In this document: positions 27,342 through 38,658 of the stretch, piece by piece
Position numbering within the stretch: the stretch's first letter is position 1
How the letters are laid out: every line of letters starts with the position of its first letter
DNA from: Terriglobia bacterium
GTDB lineage: Bacteria; Acidobacteriota; Terriglobia; Acidiferrales; UBA7541
DNA length: 64,000 bases
Assembly (NCBI GenBank): GCA_020073605.1
Contig: JAIQEW010000001.1
Location: forward strand, 460,380-524,379
Direction: 5' to 3'
Program-made: the position numbers and the translations under genes
Notes under the pieces: model-generated
What the model was told of the DNA's origin: nothing
Seen by the model: the letters and a program-made list of their open reading frames with translations, nothing else
Database searches by the model: none

Positions 27342-27860
27342 TTACCAGCGGAACACAACGCCTGCGGAGATGCGCGTACCGTTCTCCGTGGTGCTCGCGA
27401 AGCGGGTCATGAAGTACTCGGCCTGAACCAGACGCACACCGATATGCGGCGTGGCGTTCCAATCGAGGCCGCCGCCCAGCGTCATGGCGAAGGAGTTTGC
27501 GGAACCGGAAACGTCCCCGCTCCCGGCCGTTGCGTGTGCTCCACCAAATAGCGTCTGGACGAAAGGTGTCACAGAGTTACGCCGGAAAGCGACCTTGGGT
27601 CCGAACAGATACGTATAGACATTGGCGTTCCCGAAATCGACGCCGCCATGGTATCCGCCGAAGTCTGCTACCAATCCGAGCCAATTATTCGGGTTGTACG
27701 AAACAGAGGCGCTACCACCGTTGAAATTCACACCAAACCCCTGTGCACTCAGCCGGGCGAACGAATACCCGCCGAATACCTCAACTTTTGGAGTCTCTTG
27801 GGCCGACGCGATTCCAGCGAACAGCAACATGGCCCCACACAACAATGCCCACCTTTTCAT
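27342..27860 (-). CDS. Outer-membrane beta-barrel protein (paralogue 3)
   Basis: This is the shortest of the three barrels, 172 aa, with signal MKRWALLCGAMLLFAGIASA and a mature part starting KVEVFGGYSFARL. The same aromatic-girdle strands are present (WLGLVADFGGYHGG, YTYLFGPKVAFRRNSVTPFV) and the terminal GVVFRW supports outer-membrane insertion. It is missing about 25 residues in the loop that is longest in the other two. AGGAG precedes the ATG. Confidence 0.85.
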   Translation of the reverse strand: MKRWALLCGAMLLFAGIASAQETPKVEVFGGYSFARLSAQGFGVNFNGGSASVSYNPNNWLGLVADFGGYHGGVDFGNANVYTYLFGPKVAFRRNSVTPFVQTLFGGAHATAGSGDVSGSANSFAMTLGGGLDWNATPHIGVRLVQAEYFMTRFASTTENGTRISAGVVFRW

Positions 27861-28128
27861 TTAATTCTCCTGTCGTTTGATTTCTCGTGCCTAAGTTCGC
27901 GCGTCCTGGCTCGAGAGGGTTAAGCTATGAGTCACACTTGAGTGATGCAGTCAGCAAACAATGGTTACGTCCATCATTTGTAGCATCCGGCCCGTCCCCC
28001 CACAAGTGGATGTTGCGGGCGCTGTGCCGCTTACGCCAATGCTGTAAGTTATTGATTATAGGTTGTTAAGTGGACGAGGGGCCCGGTTTTGGCTCTACAG
28101 TTAGACGCACGGCATGGGGCAGGGCCAT

Positions 28129-31041
<2,913 letters not shown>

Positions 31042-31247
31042 GTTTTCTCATTGTCGATTGTAGCCGCTCGCGCATCTTCGTGCAAAGCATCGATCGGGCG
31101 GCCGACCGGCGTCTCTTATCGTGGCACGGGCCGCGCGCACCACCGCCTGGGACCTGCAACTCTTGGCCCTTAACTCTCAACTTCACTCACATATAGAATG
31201 CTCCGGACAGACCCGATCCCATACACATCTGCCCGACGAGGTGACCA

Positions 31248-32081
31248 ATGGCGTGCGACCCCGAAGTGCTCAAACAAGTTCCGCTATTTTCCCTGCTGGA
31301 TGAAGACGAGACGGCCGTGCTGGCTGGACAAGTCGAGCTCAAGAAATTTGCTCCGCGCCAGCGCATCTACAAGATCGGCGACCCCGGCGGACAGGCGTAC
31401 GTCATGGTCTCCGGCGCGGTTCAGGTCACCACGGTGGATGAGGACCACCAGGAGGTGCTGGTCGATGAGCCCGCTCATGGAGAGTTCTTCGGCTTCGCCT
31501 CCATGCTCGAGCAAACTCCCCATCAAACCAGCGCCGTTGCCCGGGAAGAGACGGTCTGTATCGAAGTGGACCGGCACGACATATCTGTCCTCTTGGAACG
31601 CAAGCCGCATGCAGGAATGGATATGCTCGCCATTCTGGGCCGTCAATTTCATGCGTCCCAACAGCTCGTGCGCGTTCGCGCCAATCGCAATCCCAACGAG
31701 ATGATTGAGGAGGAAGCGACGCTCGGCGAGACCATCGCCGACCACGTGGCTCGCTTTGGCGGATCGTGGGCCTTCATTCTCACGTTCTTGTTTGTGCTGG
31801 TCATCTACGCGGGCATCAACATCTTCTTGCGAGGCATGGCCTGGGATCCGTATCCGTTCATCCTGCTGAATCTGTTCCTTTCGATGCTCGCCGCGATTCA
31901 AGCGCCGGTCATCATGATGAGCCAGAACCGCCAGGACACAAAAGATCGTCTCCGCGGCGAACTCGATTACGACGTCAACCGCCGCGCGGAATCCGAAATT
32001 CAGGGCCTGGCGCGCAAGCTGAATTTGTTGGGCGACAAGATGGGTGACGTGGAAGACTTGCTTCGGGAAAAACTCCGGTGA
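31248..32081 (+). CDS. Cyclic-nucleotide-binding domain fused to DUF1003 membrane domain
   Basis: This 277-aa protein has an N-terminal cNMP-type sensor domain (about residues 5-125: FSLLDEDETAVLAGQVELKK, YVMVSGAVQV) followed by a DUF1003 module with two transmembrane helices (about 165-185 and 200-220; FGGSWAFILTFLFVLVIYAG) and a charged C-terminal coiled coil (SEIQGLARKLNLLGDKM). The cNMP phosphate cassette is not clearly complete, so the ligand may differ. GAGG six bases before the ATG supports the start. The probable role is a membrane-associated sensor. The output is unknown. Confidence 0.88.
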   Translation: MACDPEVLKQVPLFSLLDEDETAVLAGQVELKKFAPRQRIYKIGDPGGQAYVMVSGAVQVTTVDEDHQEVLVDEPAHGEFFGFASMLEQTPHQTSAVAREETVCIEVDRHDISVLLERKPHAGMDMLAILGRQFHASQQLVRVRANRNPNEMIEEEATLGETIADHVARFGGSWAFILTFLFVLVIYAGINIFLRGMAWDPYPFILLNLFLSMLAAIQAPVIMMSQNRQDTKDRLRGELDYDVNRRAESEIQGLARKLNLLGDKMGDVEDLLREKLR

Positions 32082-32168
32082 GTTCAATCCGGAAAACCGG
32101 CGCACTCCTTGTGGATTGTTGACCCTCTACACGGCTTATCGGGCAGCCATTCGGGCTCGCCCTTTCGG

Positions 32169-33779
32169 TCAGCGTGGAGCGGCGGTAGCCTGTGGCGCAG
32201 AGGGAAGGCGAACAAGGCGAACTTCGGTGACCGACGGCAGCGCGCGGATATGCTGCACGATCGATGCGTCGATTTTTCCGTCGAGTCCTACCAGGGCGAG
32301 AGCTTCGCCTCCGCTGCCCGGTGCGCGCCGGCCAAGAGCAAACGTCGCGATATTTACGCCGAGGCTGCCGAGCTCCGTCCCAATCCGGCCGATCACGCCG
32401 GGAACGTCGATATTCCGCGAGAGCAGCAGCGTGCCTTCGAGCGGCGCCTCGAGGTACATGCCATCGAGCGAAACGATTCGCGGCGCGCCATCCTGCCCAA
32501 CGGTTCCTTCCAGCGCGAATTCGCGCCCTTCGTCGTCGATCGCGACTTCGATCGTATTAGGGAAACCGCGCTCGCGCCGCCGCGTCGTTTCCTCCACCAC
32601 GATGCCCCGACTCGCGGCCTCCTCCGGCGCGTTGACGAGATTCACGTTCTCGTCGATCACGGCCTTCAAGGCTCCGACGAGTACGGCGCTGCGAATCATA
32701 TGCGAACCCAGCTCGGCGGGTTCGCCCGCATACAGGATGCGAATTTTGTGGAAGCTCCGCGAGGGCGCCGCCTGCGCCACGAACGATCCCAGGCGCTCGC
32801 CCAGCTCCAGATAGGGCCTCAGCCGGCGATACTGGTCCGGAGAAAGCGCGGGCATGTTGACCGCGTTTCGAATCACTCCGTCGGCAAGGTAGTCGCGCAC
32901 TTGGAGTGCGATTGCCGTCCCGACTTCCTCCTGCGCTTCGGCCGTCGAGCCCGCGATGTGCGGCGTGGCGATCAGATTCGGTAGCCCGATCAGCGGAGAA
33001 TTCTTCGGGGGCTCCTGCGCGAACGTATCGACGGCCGCTCCCGCAAGGTGCCCGGACTTCAGCGCTTCGGCGAGCGCAGCTTCGTCAATCAGCTCGCCGC
33101 GGGCGCAGTTCACCAGGCGCGCGCCCTTTTTCATCTTCGCGATGGCCGCCGCATCGATCATTTTTTCGGTGGAGCCGCTCAGCGACGTGTGCAGCGAGAC
33201 CACATCCGACTGCGCCAGCACGTCGTCGAGCGATACCAGTTCGACTTCCACTTCGCGCGCGGCCTTGGGCGTGACGAACGGATCGTAGGCGAGCACTTTC
33301 ATCTCGAGCCCGCGCGCGCGCCGCGCGACTTCGGTTCCCACTCGTCCGAGGCCGACCAGGCCCAGCGTCTTCCCGCGCATTTCTGTTCCGGAGAACAGGG
33401 ATTTCTCCCAGCGTCCCGCCTGTATCGAGGCATTGGCCTGCGGCACCGCTCGCGCGAGCCCCAGCATCAGCGCGATCGTATGCTCCGCCACGCTGACGGC
33501 GTTTCCGCCCGGCGTGTTCATCACCAGGACGCCGCGGCGCGTGGCCGCCTCCACATCCACGTTGTCCACGCCCACGCCGGCCCGTCCGATCACGCGGAGC
33601 CGCCCGGCTTTCTCGAGCAGCGCTGCCGTCACCTTCGTCGCGCTGCGCACCACCAGCGCATCCGCATTCGCGAGCTCGCTCGGCACCGCCGCTGCCGCCG
33701 GCGTGAGGACTTCCCATCCCGCTTCGCGAAGCAGGTCGATGCCGCGTTCGCTGATCTTGTCTGCAACGATAATTTTCAT
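32169..33779 (-). CDS. serA: D-3-phosphoglycerate dehydrogenase
   Basis: This enzyme oxidises 3-phosphoglycerate to 3-phosphohydroxypyruvate with NAD, the first step of serine synthesis. From ATG 33779 (MKIIVADK) it is 536 aa, the long form with an allosteric substrate-binding domain and a C-terminal ACT domain. Visible are the NAD-binding GLVGLGRVG, the catalytic Arg in NCARGE, the Glu of the triad and the His in ATPHIAGSTAEAQ. The ACT domain begins near SRNIDVPGVIGRIG, which suggests serine feedback. An upstream in-frame ATG at 33803 is less likely. Confidence 0.96.
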   Translation of the reverse strand: MKIIVADKISERGIDLLREAGWEVLTPAAAAVPSELANADALVVRSATKVTAALLEKAGRLRVIGRAGVGVDNVDVEAATRRGVLVMNTPGGNAVSVAEHTIALMLGLARAVPQANASIQAGRWEKSLFSGTEMRGKTLGLVGLGRVGTEVARRARGLEMKVLAYDPFVTPKAAREVEVELVSLDDVLAQSDVVSLHTSLSGSTEKMIDAAAIAKMKKGARLVNCARGELIDEAALAEALKSGHLAGAAVDTFAQEPPKNSPLIGLPNLIATPHIAGSTAEAQEEVGTAIALQVRDYLADGVIRNAVNMPALSPDQYRRLRPYLELGERLGSFVAQAAPSRSFHKIRILYAGEPAELGSHMIRSAVLVGALKAVIDENVNLVNAPEEAASRGIVVEETTRRRERGFPNTIEVAIDDEGREFALEGTVGQDGAPRIVSLDGMYLEAPLEGTLLLSRNIDVPGVIGRIGTELGSLGVNIATFALGRRAPGSGGEALALVGLDGKIDASIVQHIRALPSVTEVRLVRLPSAPQATAAPR

Positions 33780-33874
33780 GGGACTCAAGGGTATCGGGAG
33801 CATGGGCTTGTGTCAATTCCGCGCGCGAGCCGCGAAGCGTGTGTTATCCTTTTTTTGCCGAGAGAGGTTCACGA

Positions 33875-34330
33875 ATGAGCTATACCGAACGCATCCAGAG
33901 TGACTTGACCGTGGCGATGAAGGAGAAGGACGAGCTGCGGCTGAGCGTGCTCCGCATGGTCAAAAGCGCACTCAAGAACAAGGAAGTAGATAAAATGCGT
34001 CCCCTCGACGACATGGAGTCGCTCCAGGTGCTCCAGACGCTCGTCAAGCAGCGGCGCGAATCCGTGGATCAATTCACGCGCGGCGGCCGGAAGGATCTGG
34101 CGGATAAGGAAACGAAGGAAATCGCCATCATCGAGGAGTATCTGCCCGCGGCTCCCAGCGACGAAGAGATTCACCACGCCGTCGAAGCCGCCATCGCCGA
34201 AGCGGGGGCCGACTCGCTGAAGCAGATGGGTGCCGTCATCAAGGCTGCCCGGGCGCGGCTCGAGGGGAAAGCCGTCGACGGGAAGGTCTTGAGCGACCGC
34301 GTCCGCGAGCGCCTCGGCGGAAAATCCTGA
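33875..34330 (+). CDS. GatB/YqeY-domain protein
   Basis: This 151-aa protein of the YqeY family is related to the tail domain of the GatB amidotransferase subunit. The family pattern is complete: an N-terminal helical part (MKEKDELRLSVLRMVKSALK) and the tail KQMGAVIKAARARLEGKAVDGKVLSDRVRERL. AGAGAGG upstream supports the ATG. The stand-alone function is not established and may involve tRNA or aminoacyl-tRNA handling. Confidence 0.92.
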   Translation: MSYTERIQSDLTVAMKEKDELRLSVLRMVKSALKNKEVDKMRPLDDMESLQVLQTLVKQRRESVDQFTRGGRKDLADKETKEIAIIEEYLPAAPSDEEIHHAVEAAIAEAGADSLKQMGAVIKAARARLEGKAVDGKVLSDRVRERLGGKS

Positions 34331-34379
34331 CTTTCTGCCCGGCGATCTGAACCGCTTCGAACAATCAGCCCAAAATTGA

Positions 34380-36407
34380 TTAGGGTGTCGCGCGGCGAAG
34401 GACCGCGCTCGCGGTTTGGTCCGCCGCCACTTGTTTCAAGAACTCCCGAACCTGCGGCAGCTTCTCGGTGGGGACCATGACGTCCTTGATCTCAAACGTC
34501 CGCTTGTAGTGCATGACTCCGTCCGCGACTTTGATCTCGCTGCGATACGTGGCGTAGTCGCATTCGGCCTGCACGGGTGGCGGCAGCCCGTCCACCACGT
34601 AGCCCGGGGGCAGCGTGATGTCGAACACATCGTCTTGCCGCGTCGCTTCCTCGAACTGAATCGGATACTTCCGCGGTTTCTGCTCGGTAAACAAACGCAA
34701 CATTCCCGTGCCCTTGTCGCCGACGACGCGCGGTCGGACAAAAAGCAGGTCGCCGGCGGCGTTCGCATATCCCGCCGAAACGAACTTGTAATTCAGCGAG
34801 AGGCTCTGGTCGTATTTTTCCAAGTTCCCGAGCGAGGCACCCGTAAGCGTGAAGTTGTTCAGGGAGCCTCCCAGGAAATTCTCGAAAATCTGGGCGCGCT
34901 TCGCGGGCTGCGCCGTGAGAAAGTCTTCGCGTTCTTCCGCCGCAGGACCTCCCCATTCGAGTTCTTGAACGTCACCTGAAAGGTCGCCTGAAGGGCTCAA
35001 TTTGAATTGGGCGATACGAAGCAGCCGATTCGTCGACGGCGGCAAAAGGGGCAGCGACAGCAACTCGCCTCCGTCCGGCGTCACCACCAGGCCGAAGTTA
35101 TGCTGGAGGTACCACGGCAAATGTCCCAGCGGCGCATACTCGTTCGTCGGATCGAAGAAGAGAAGCTTTCCCAGATTCGGATCGTTCACAACAGCATAGA
35201 GCGAACTTGTGTCAACGCCTTCCGGAACGCGGATCGCTAGGATCGCGTGGTCGAATCGCATCGAGGGATATTCGGGACGCACGACCCCGCGGTCAGTATC
35301 GATTAGCACGTAGTAAGACTCGATCCCGATCTCATGGAGCATCGTGCTCAGGAGAGTCGCCTTATCCTTGCAGTCACCGTATTGATGGCTGAAAATGTCG
35401 TCCGCTGGATGAGGTTGGTAGCCGCCGACGCCGATGCTGATTTCGACGTAACGGATTTGTCGTTGCAGGTAGTCCGTCAACGCGCGTATCTTCGCAACGG
35501 GATCGGAAATTCCGGCCGTCAAGTCGGAAACCTTCTGCTTGATCTGCGGAGAGACAATTCGGCTCGACTGCGTCAGGCCGTTGTACCAAAGCCCGAGGTC
35601 TTTCCACGACCCGGTCGTCCTTGCGCGCATGGCTGCATCGCGTGGAAAATACTTGAGGCCCACCCATCCCGCCACCGCGTGCCAAGGGGGCATCTCGGCC
35701 TCGATATCAACGGCGGGAACGTCGGAAACCTCCCACACATATTGATTCGTTCCTGAGTTTTGGGACTTTTGCTCCGTGTAGTTGAACCATTGGGCGGCGA
35801 ATTCCCAGCCCGCCGGGAGCTGCAAGACCAGGCGTCCGTGCCGGAGGGGGATTCTGTCCTGAAAAGACCAATCGTCCTCAAAAATAAAGGGACGCTGCCT
35901 TTGCACGTATTCGTAGCCGACGACGCTGCCCGGATTGGCCTCTGCAAACCTCTGGATCTTTTCCTTGTCGTCGGTGAAAACCTCAAACGTGCTAGTGCTT
36001 CTTTCCACCGAATCCTTGTCTTTCAGCGCGAACTCATGTCCATCTGCCGTAATCGTCCACGCGTTGAAAGACATTACCTTCGTTTCATTGTCGAATGGCA
36101 CGCTTACGTACCCATATTGATCCTTGGCTTCGGGGCGCAACAATCGGTACGCAACGCGATGCCGCGTATTGATCTCGCCGTTATCCTGTACGGTTGTCTG
36201 CAATTCATCGATCAGGATGACGGCAACCGTCTCCGGCGGATAGTCGGGGAGCTTTTCCCTGGCGGCGGCGCGCAGCCAATCGGGCGCGGAATCGGCCGCA
36301 ACTCGCGGCGTGATCCACAAGAGAGCCATTGCCGCAATCGACGCGAGCAATATCGGTCGGCTAGTTGTTCTTAGCCGATCGATCAGCCTGGAACATGACT
36401 TGAGCAT
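34380..36407 (-). CDS. DUF3857/transglutaminase-like protein with intact Cys-His-Asp triad
   Basis: This 675-aa exported protein starts at ATG 36407, overlapping the upstream paralogue by 47 bp, so the two are probably translationally coupled. A signal segment is followed by a DUF3857 beta domain (about residues 45-230) and a transglutaminase-fold domain with Cys346 (GDCKDKATLL), His387 (FDHAIL) and Asp419 (FFDPTNE). A C-terminal beta domain (VVDGLPPPV..ECDYATYRSEI) completes it. Such proteins may cleave or crosslink peptides in the periplasm. The substrate is unknown. Confidence 0.85.
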   Translation of the reverse strand: MLKSCSRLIDRLRTTSRPILLASIAAMALLWITPRVAADSAPDWLRAAAREKLPDYPPETVAVILIDELQTTVQDNGEINTRHRVAYRLLRPEAKDQYGYVSVPFDNETKVMSFNAWTITADGHEFALKDKDSVERSTSTFEVFTDDKEKIQRFAEANPGSVVGYEYVQRQRPFIFEDDWSFQDRIPLRHGRLVLQLPAGWEFAAQWFNYTEQKSQNSGTNQYVWEVSDVPAVDIEAEMPPWHAVAGWVGLKYFPRDAAMRARTTGSWKDLGLWYNGLTQSSRIVSPQIKQKVSDLTAGISDPVAKIRALTDYLQRQIRYVEISIGVGGYQPHPADDIFSHQYGDCKDKATLLSTMLHEIGIESYYVLIDTDRGVVRPEYPSMRFDHAILAIRVPEGVDTSSLYAVVNDPNLGKLLFFDPTNEYAPLGHLPWYLQHNFGLVVTPDGGELLSLPLLPPSTNRLLRIAQFKLSPSGDLSGDVQELEWGGPAAEEREDFLTAQPAKRAQIFENFLGGSLNNFTLTGASLGNLEKYDQSLSLNYKFVSAGYANAAGDLLFVRPRVVGDKGTGMLRLFTEQKPRKYPIQFEEATRQDDVFDITLPPGYVVDGLPPPVQAECDYATYRSEIKVADGVMHYKRTFEIKDVMVPTEKLPQVREFLKQVAADQTASAVLRRATP

Positions 36408-38340
36408 TGTCGTTCGTCTTCGCGATGCTGAAGAAACTGCGCAACGCGGGGTAGGACTCCTTAGGGTAGCGAATTCCATTGATCACCAGATGGCGCGTGA
36501 CCTTGAGGCCATCCGGCTGTGGCGCCGCCGAAATCTCATATGAGACCGGGCCCGGACTGACCTTTTGCGGGTCGGGAACGGCTTGGGCTTTATACCCTGC
36601 AGGCATATGGATCACCAAGTCGTCAACCTTCTCGTAGGCGTAGGAGAAATCCACTTCGTTCACGCGTTTCTGGGACTGGAAATACCCGAGTTCGCTCGTC
36701 TGGAAGAAATCAAGCGGCATCAGCATCCGCTGAGCGGCTGTACTCGCAAACGAGGGGATTTTCAGCGTACCTTCCACATGGATGGGCTTCTCCATATCTT
36801 CCCAGTTTGCGATGCCCGTGACTTCAACGGTCGCGCCTCCGGGCAGCCAGCCCTTGATCTCGTCTCCCAGAGCTTTCTTTCGTCCTGCCTCGTCGTCGTT
36901 GCGGTTGTCGTATCGCCGGGTCGCGGCTTCCTGGCCCGAGAAGTCGACCTGGATCTTGCCGGACGTGTCCATGTTTGAATCCACGGTCACGTCCACGTGG
37001 CGCACGATGGTTGCATTGGTGCTCGGCGACGGCGCCGTCAAGATCATCTCGCTGCCGTCCTTGCTCACGCGCACCCCATTTGCCGAGACCTCATACCAGG
37101 GAAGAACTCCAAAAGGGTAGTAATGCGCGGCTGGGTCCAAATAGTATTCCTTCGAATCCGCGCGAACCCATACCAGCTCTGCGCCCAGATCGCGCGCTGC
37201 TTCGCGCTGGGGAAAGAAATACATTCCGCTCCGCGGAGCGACCCGAAGATCGGCGGCTTCGAATCCCGCTGCCCGCGCAAGACCGAGAAACAGCAAATTG
37301 ATGTCAAAGCTGGTGCCGTATCCGTGCTTGAGCACGTCTTCCACGTTGTTGTTAGGCTTGATCTGCTCCTGTTTTGCTTCCTTCTCCGTCTTGTCATCCT
37401 CGATATCGAGGTTGCGAATCTTTGCGGCCCGCGCATAGAGCTTCCGCAGTTTCGTTTCCGGCGGATCGCCGGCGGTCACATCCTGGGATACCTCCGCCGC
37501 CAGCGCGTTCTTCTTGTCCACGAAGTGGTCGACGTAGCTGCTCCACTTTTTGCCAATCCGCTTCCAGTACTGATCGGGAGTTTCGGTTTCGGGCTCGTCA
37601 CTGTTCTTATAGTAGAAATCCACTCTTGCCCGGAGGGCGCTCGGCGCGGGCATGAGGGGTTCCATTTCGAGGCCCGCGAGGTCGCGGATTTCGAGAGTAT
37701 ACAAGCCATTGGCTTGCTTTTGCGGGTTGGTATTCCCGGCCAGCAAAAGATACGCCCGCGATAGCAACGGAAGTGCGGACATCGACTCGTCCGGCTTGAT
37801 CGAAAAGCGCGCCAGCCGGGTGTAAAGGTCGTATTGAACGATCCAGCCGAGGTTCTGGTAATACCTGTCGTCGTACTGTTCGCGGTATTTGTATTCGATG
37901 ATGCTGCCCGGCTGAACGTCGGGCATCGTAAAAGTCTTGGCCAGATACTTGATTCCGCTGCCCTTCACGATCTCCTTGTCAAATGTCTTACCGTCGAATT
38001 CCGCTATGCTGCCGTCAGGACGAATTGTGCGAGCCTTGATCCCCTGGATGGACTCCTGTGCCTTGTCATACTGGATCTCGACATCAGACTGAGCCTTCAC
38101 CCCCGCCGGAGTGAAAATCTTGATTCGAAGGTAGTTGTTTACGGTGGAATTCTTGGCGTCAACGTTGACCTCGCGGTAAAGCACCATGGCGTCGGCGCCG
38201 GGCTGTTTCGGATTGTCCTTCATGGCGAGATCCTCCGGCGGGACCGCAATCCAGTCGTCGGCCAGCGCCGAAAGAGGATAGGTCGCGCAAACAAGCATGA
38301 GGATGCTGATAATACGGAAGATTCGCCCGATTCCGTTCAT
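36361..38340 (-). CDS. DUF3857/transglutaminase-like protein with degenerate catalytic site
   Basis: This 659-aa exported protein has a signal peptide ending near SALADD. It has the same DUF3857-transglutaminase layout as the overlapping downstream gene (YREVNVDAKNSTVNNYLRIK, then HGYGTSFDINLLFLGLARAAG, then YYLDPAAHYYPFGVLPW). The catalytic Cys position of the partner (GDCKD) reads GTSFD here, with Ser344, and the FDHAIL histidine is replaced in AELVWV. It therefore probably lacks transglutaminase chemistry and may only bind. TAGGAG seven bases before the ATG supports the start. The two genes form a coupled active/inactive pair. Confidence 0.85.
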   Translation of the reverse strand: MNGIGRIFRIISILMLVCATYPLSALADDWIAVPPEDLAMKDNPKQPGADAMVLYREVNVDAKNSTVNNYLRIKIFTPAGVKAQSDVEIQYDKAQESIQGIKARTIRPDGSIAEFDGKTFDKEIVKGSGIKYLAKTFTMPDVQPGSIIEYKYREQYDDRYYQNLGWIVQYDLYTRLARFSIKPDESMSALPLLSRAYLLLAGNTNPQKQANGLYTLEIRDLAGLEMEPLMPAPSALRARVDFYYKNSDEPETETPDQYWKRIGKKWSSYVDHFVDKKNALAAEVSQDVTAGDPPETKLRKLYARAAKIRNLDIEDDKTEKEAKQEQIKPNNNVEDVLKHGYGTSFDINLLFLGLARAAGFEAADLRVAPRSGMYFFPQREAARDLGAELVWVRADSKEYYLDPAAHYYPFGVLPWYEVSANGVRVSKDGSEMILTAPSPSTNATIVRHVDVTVDSNMDTSGKIQVDFSGQEAATRRYDNRNDDEAGRKKALGDEIKGWLPGGATVEVTGIANWEDMEKPIHVEGTLKIPSFASTAAQRMLMPLDFFQTSELGYFQSQKRVNEVDFSYAYEKVDDLVIHMPAGYKAQAVPDPQKVSPGPVSYEISAAPQPDGLKVTRHLVINGIRYPKESYPALRSFFSIAKTNDNAQVMFQADRSAKNN

Positions 38341-38658
38341 GGCAGGCTCCTAGCCTTCTTTCGCTGCAGCCGACAGGTCAGTAGCAGGGTCCGCTTGCCG
38401 CACGTTTGCAGCTTGTGTCGGCGCTCGATTCCCAAGCAGTGACTGATGCGCCACGCTATCCCGAAGTACTGGCTGATGTCAATCAACGATCGGATGCGGA
38501 AATAAGGATGGCCCGCCGCTATTCCGGATTGCTCCCCGTCCGCACGAGGCGATTGCGCCTTGCCTGCACCTGTATCTAGTGCTACCTTGCCCGGCTTGCC
38601 GCAGCCAAGTCGGTCTCAGGCCGGATTGGTCCGCGGCCGGATTCCAGGGAGGCACAGC
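38341..38658. other. Divergent intergenic region, no gene seen
   Basis: This 318-bp stretch lies between the start of the DUF3857 operon and the GTG of the OPT transporter. An in-frame upward extension of the OPT frame to 38560 exists but is not supported by the SD position. No RNA gene or repeat is apparent; promoters for both directions are expected. Confidence 0.4.

Noticed and set aside
27861..28128. Possible tRNA or small RNA after the third barrel gene
   Set aside because: No cloverleaf or convincing stem-loop was found in reading; only scattered short inverted repeats.
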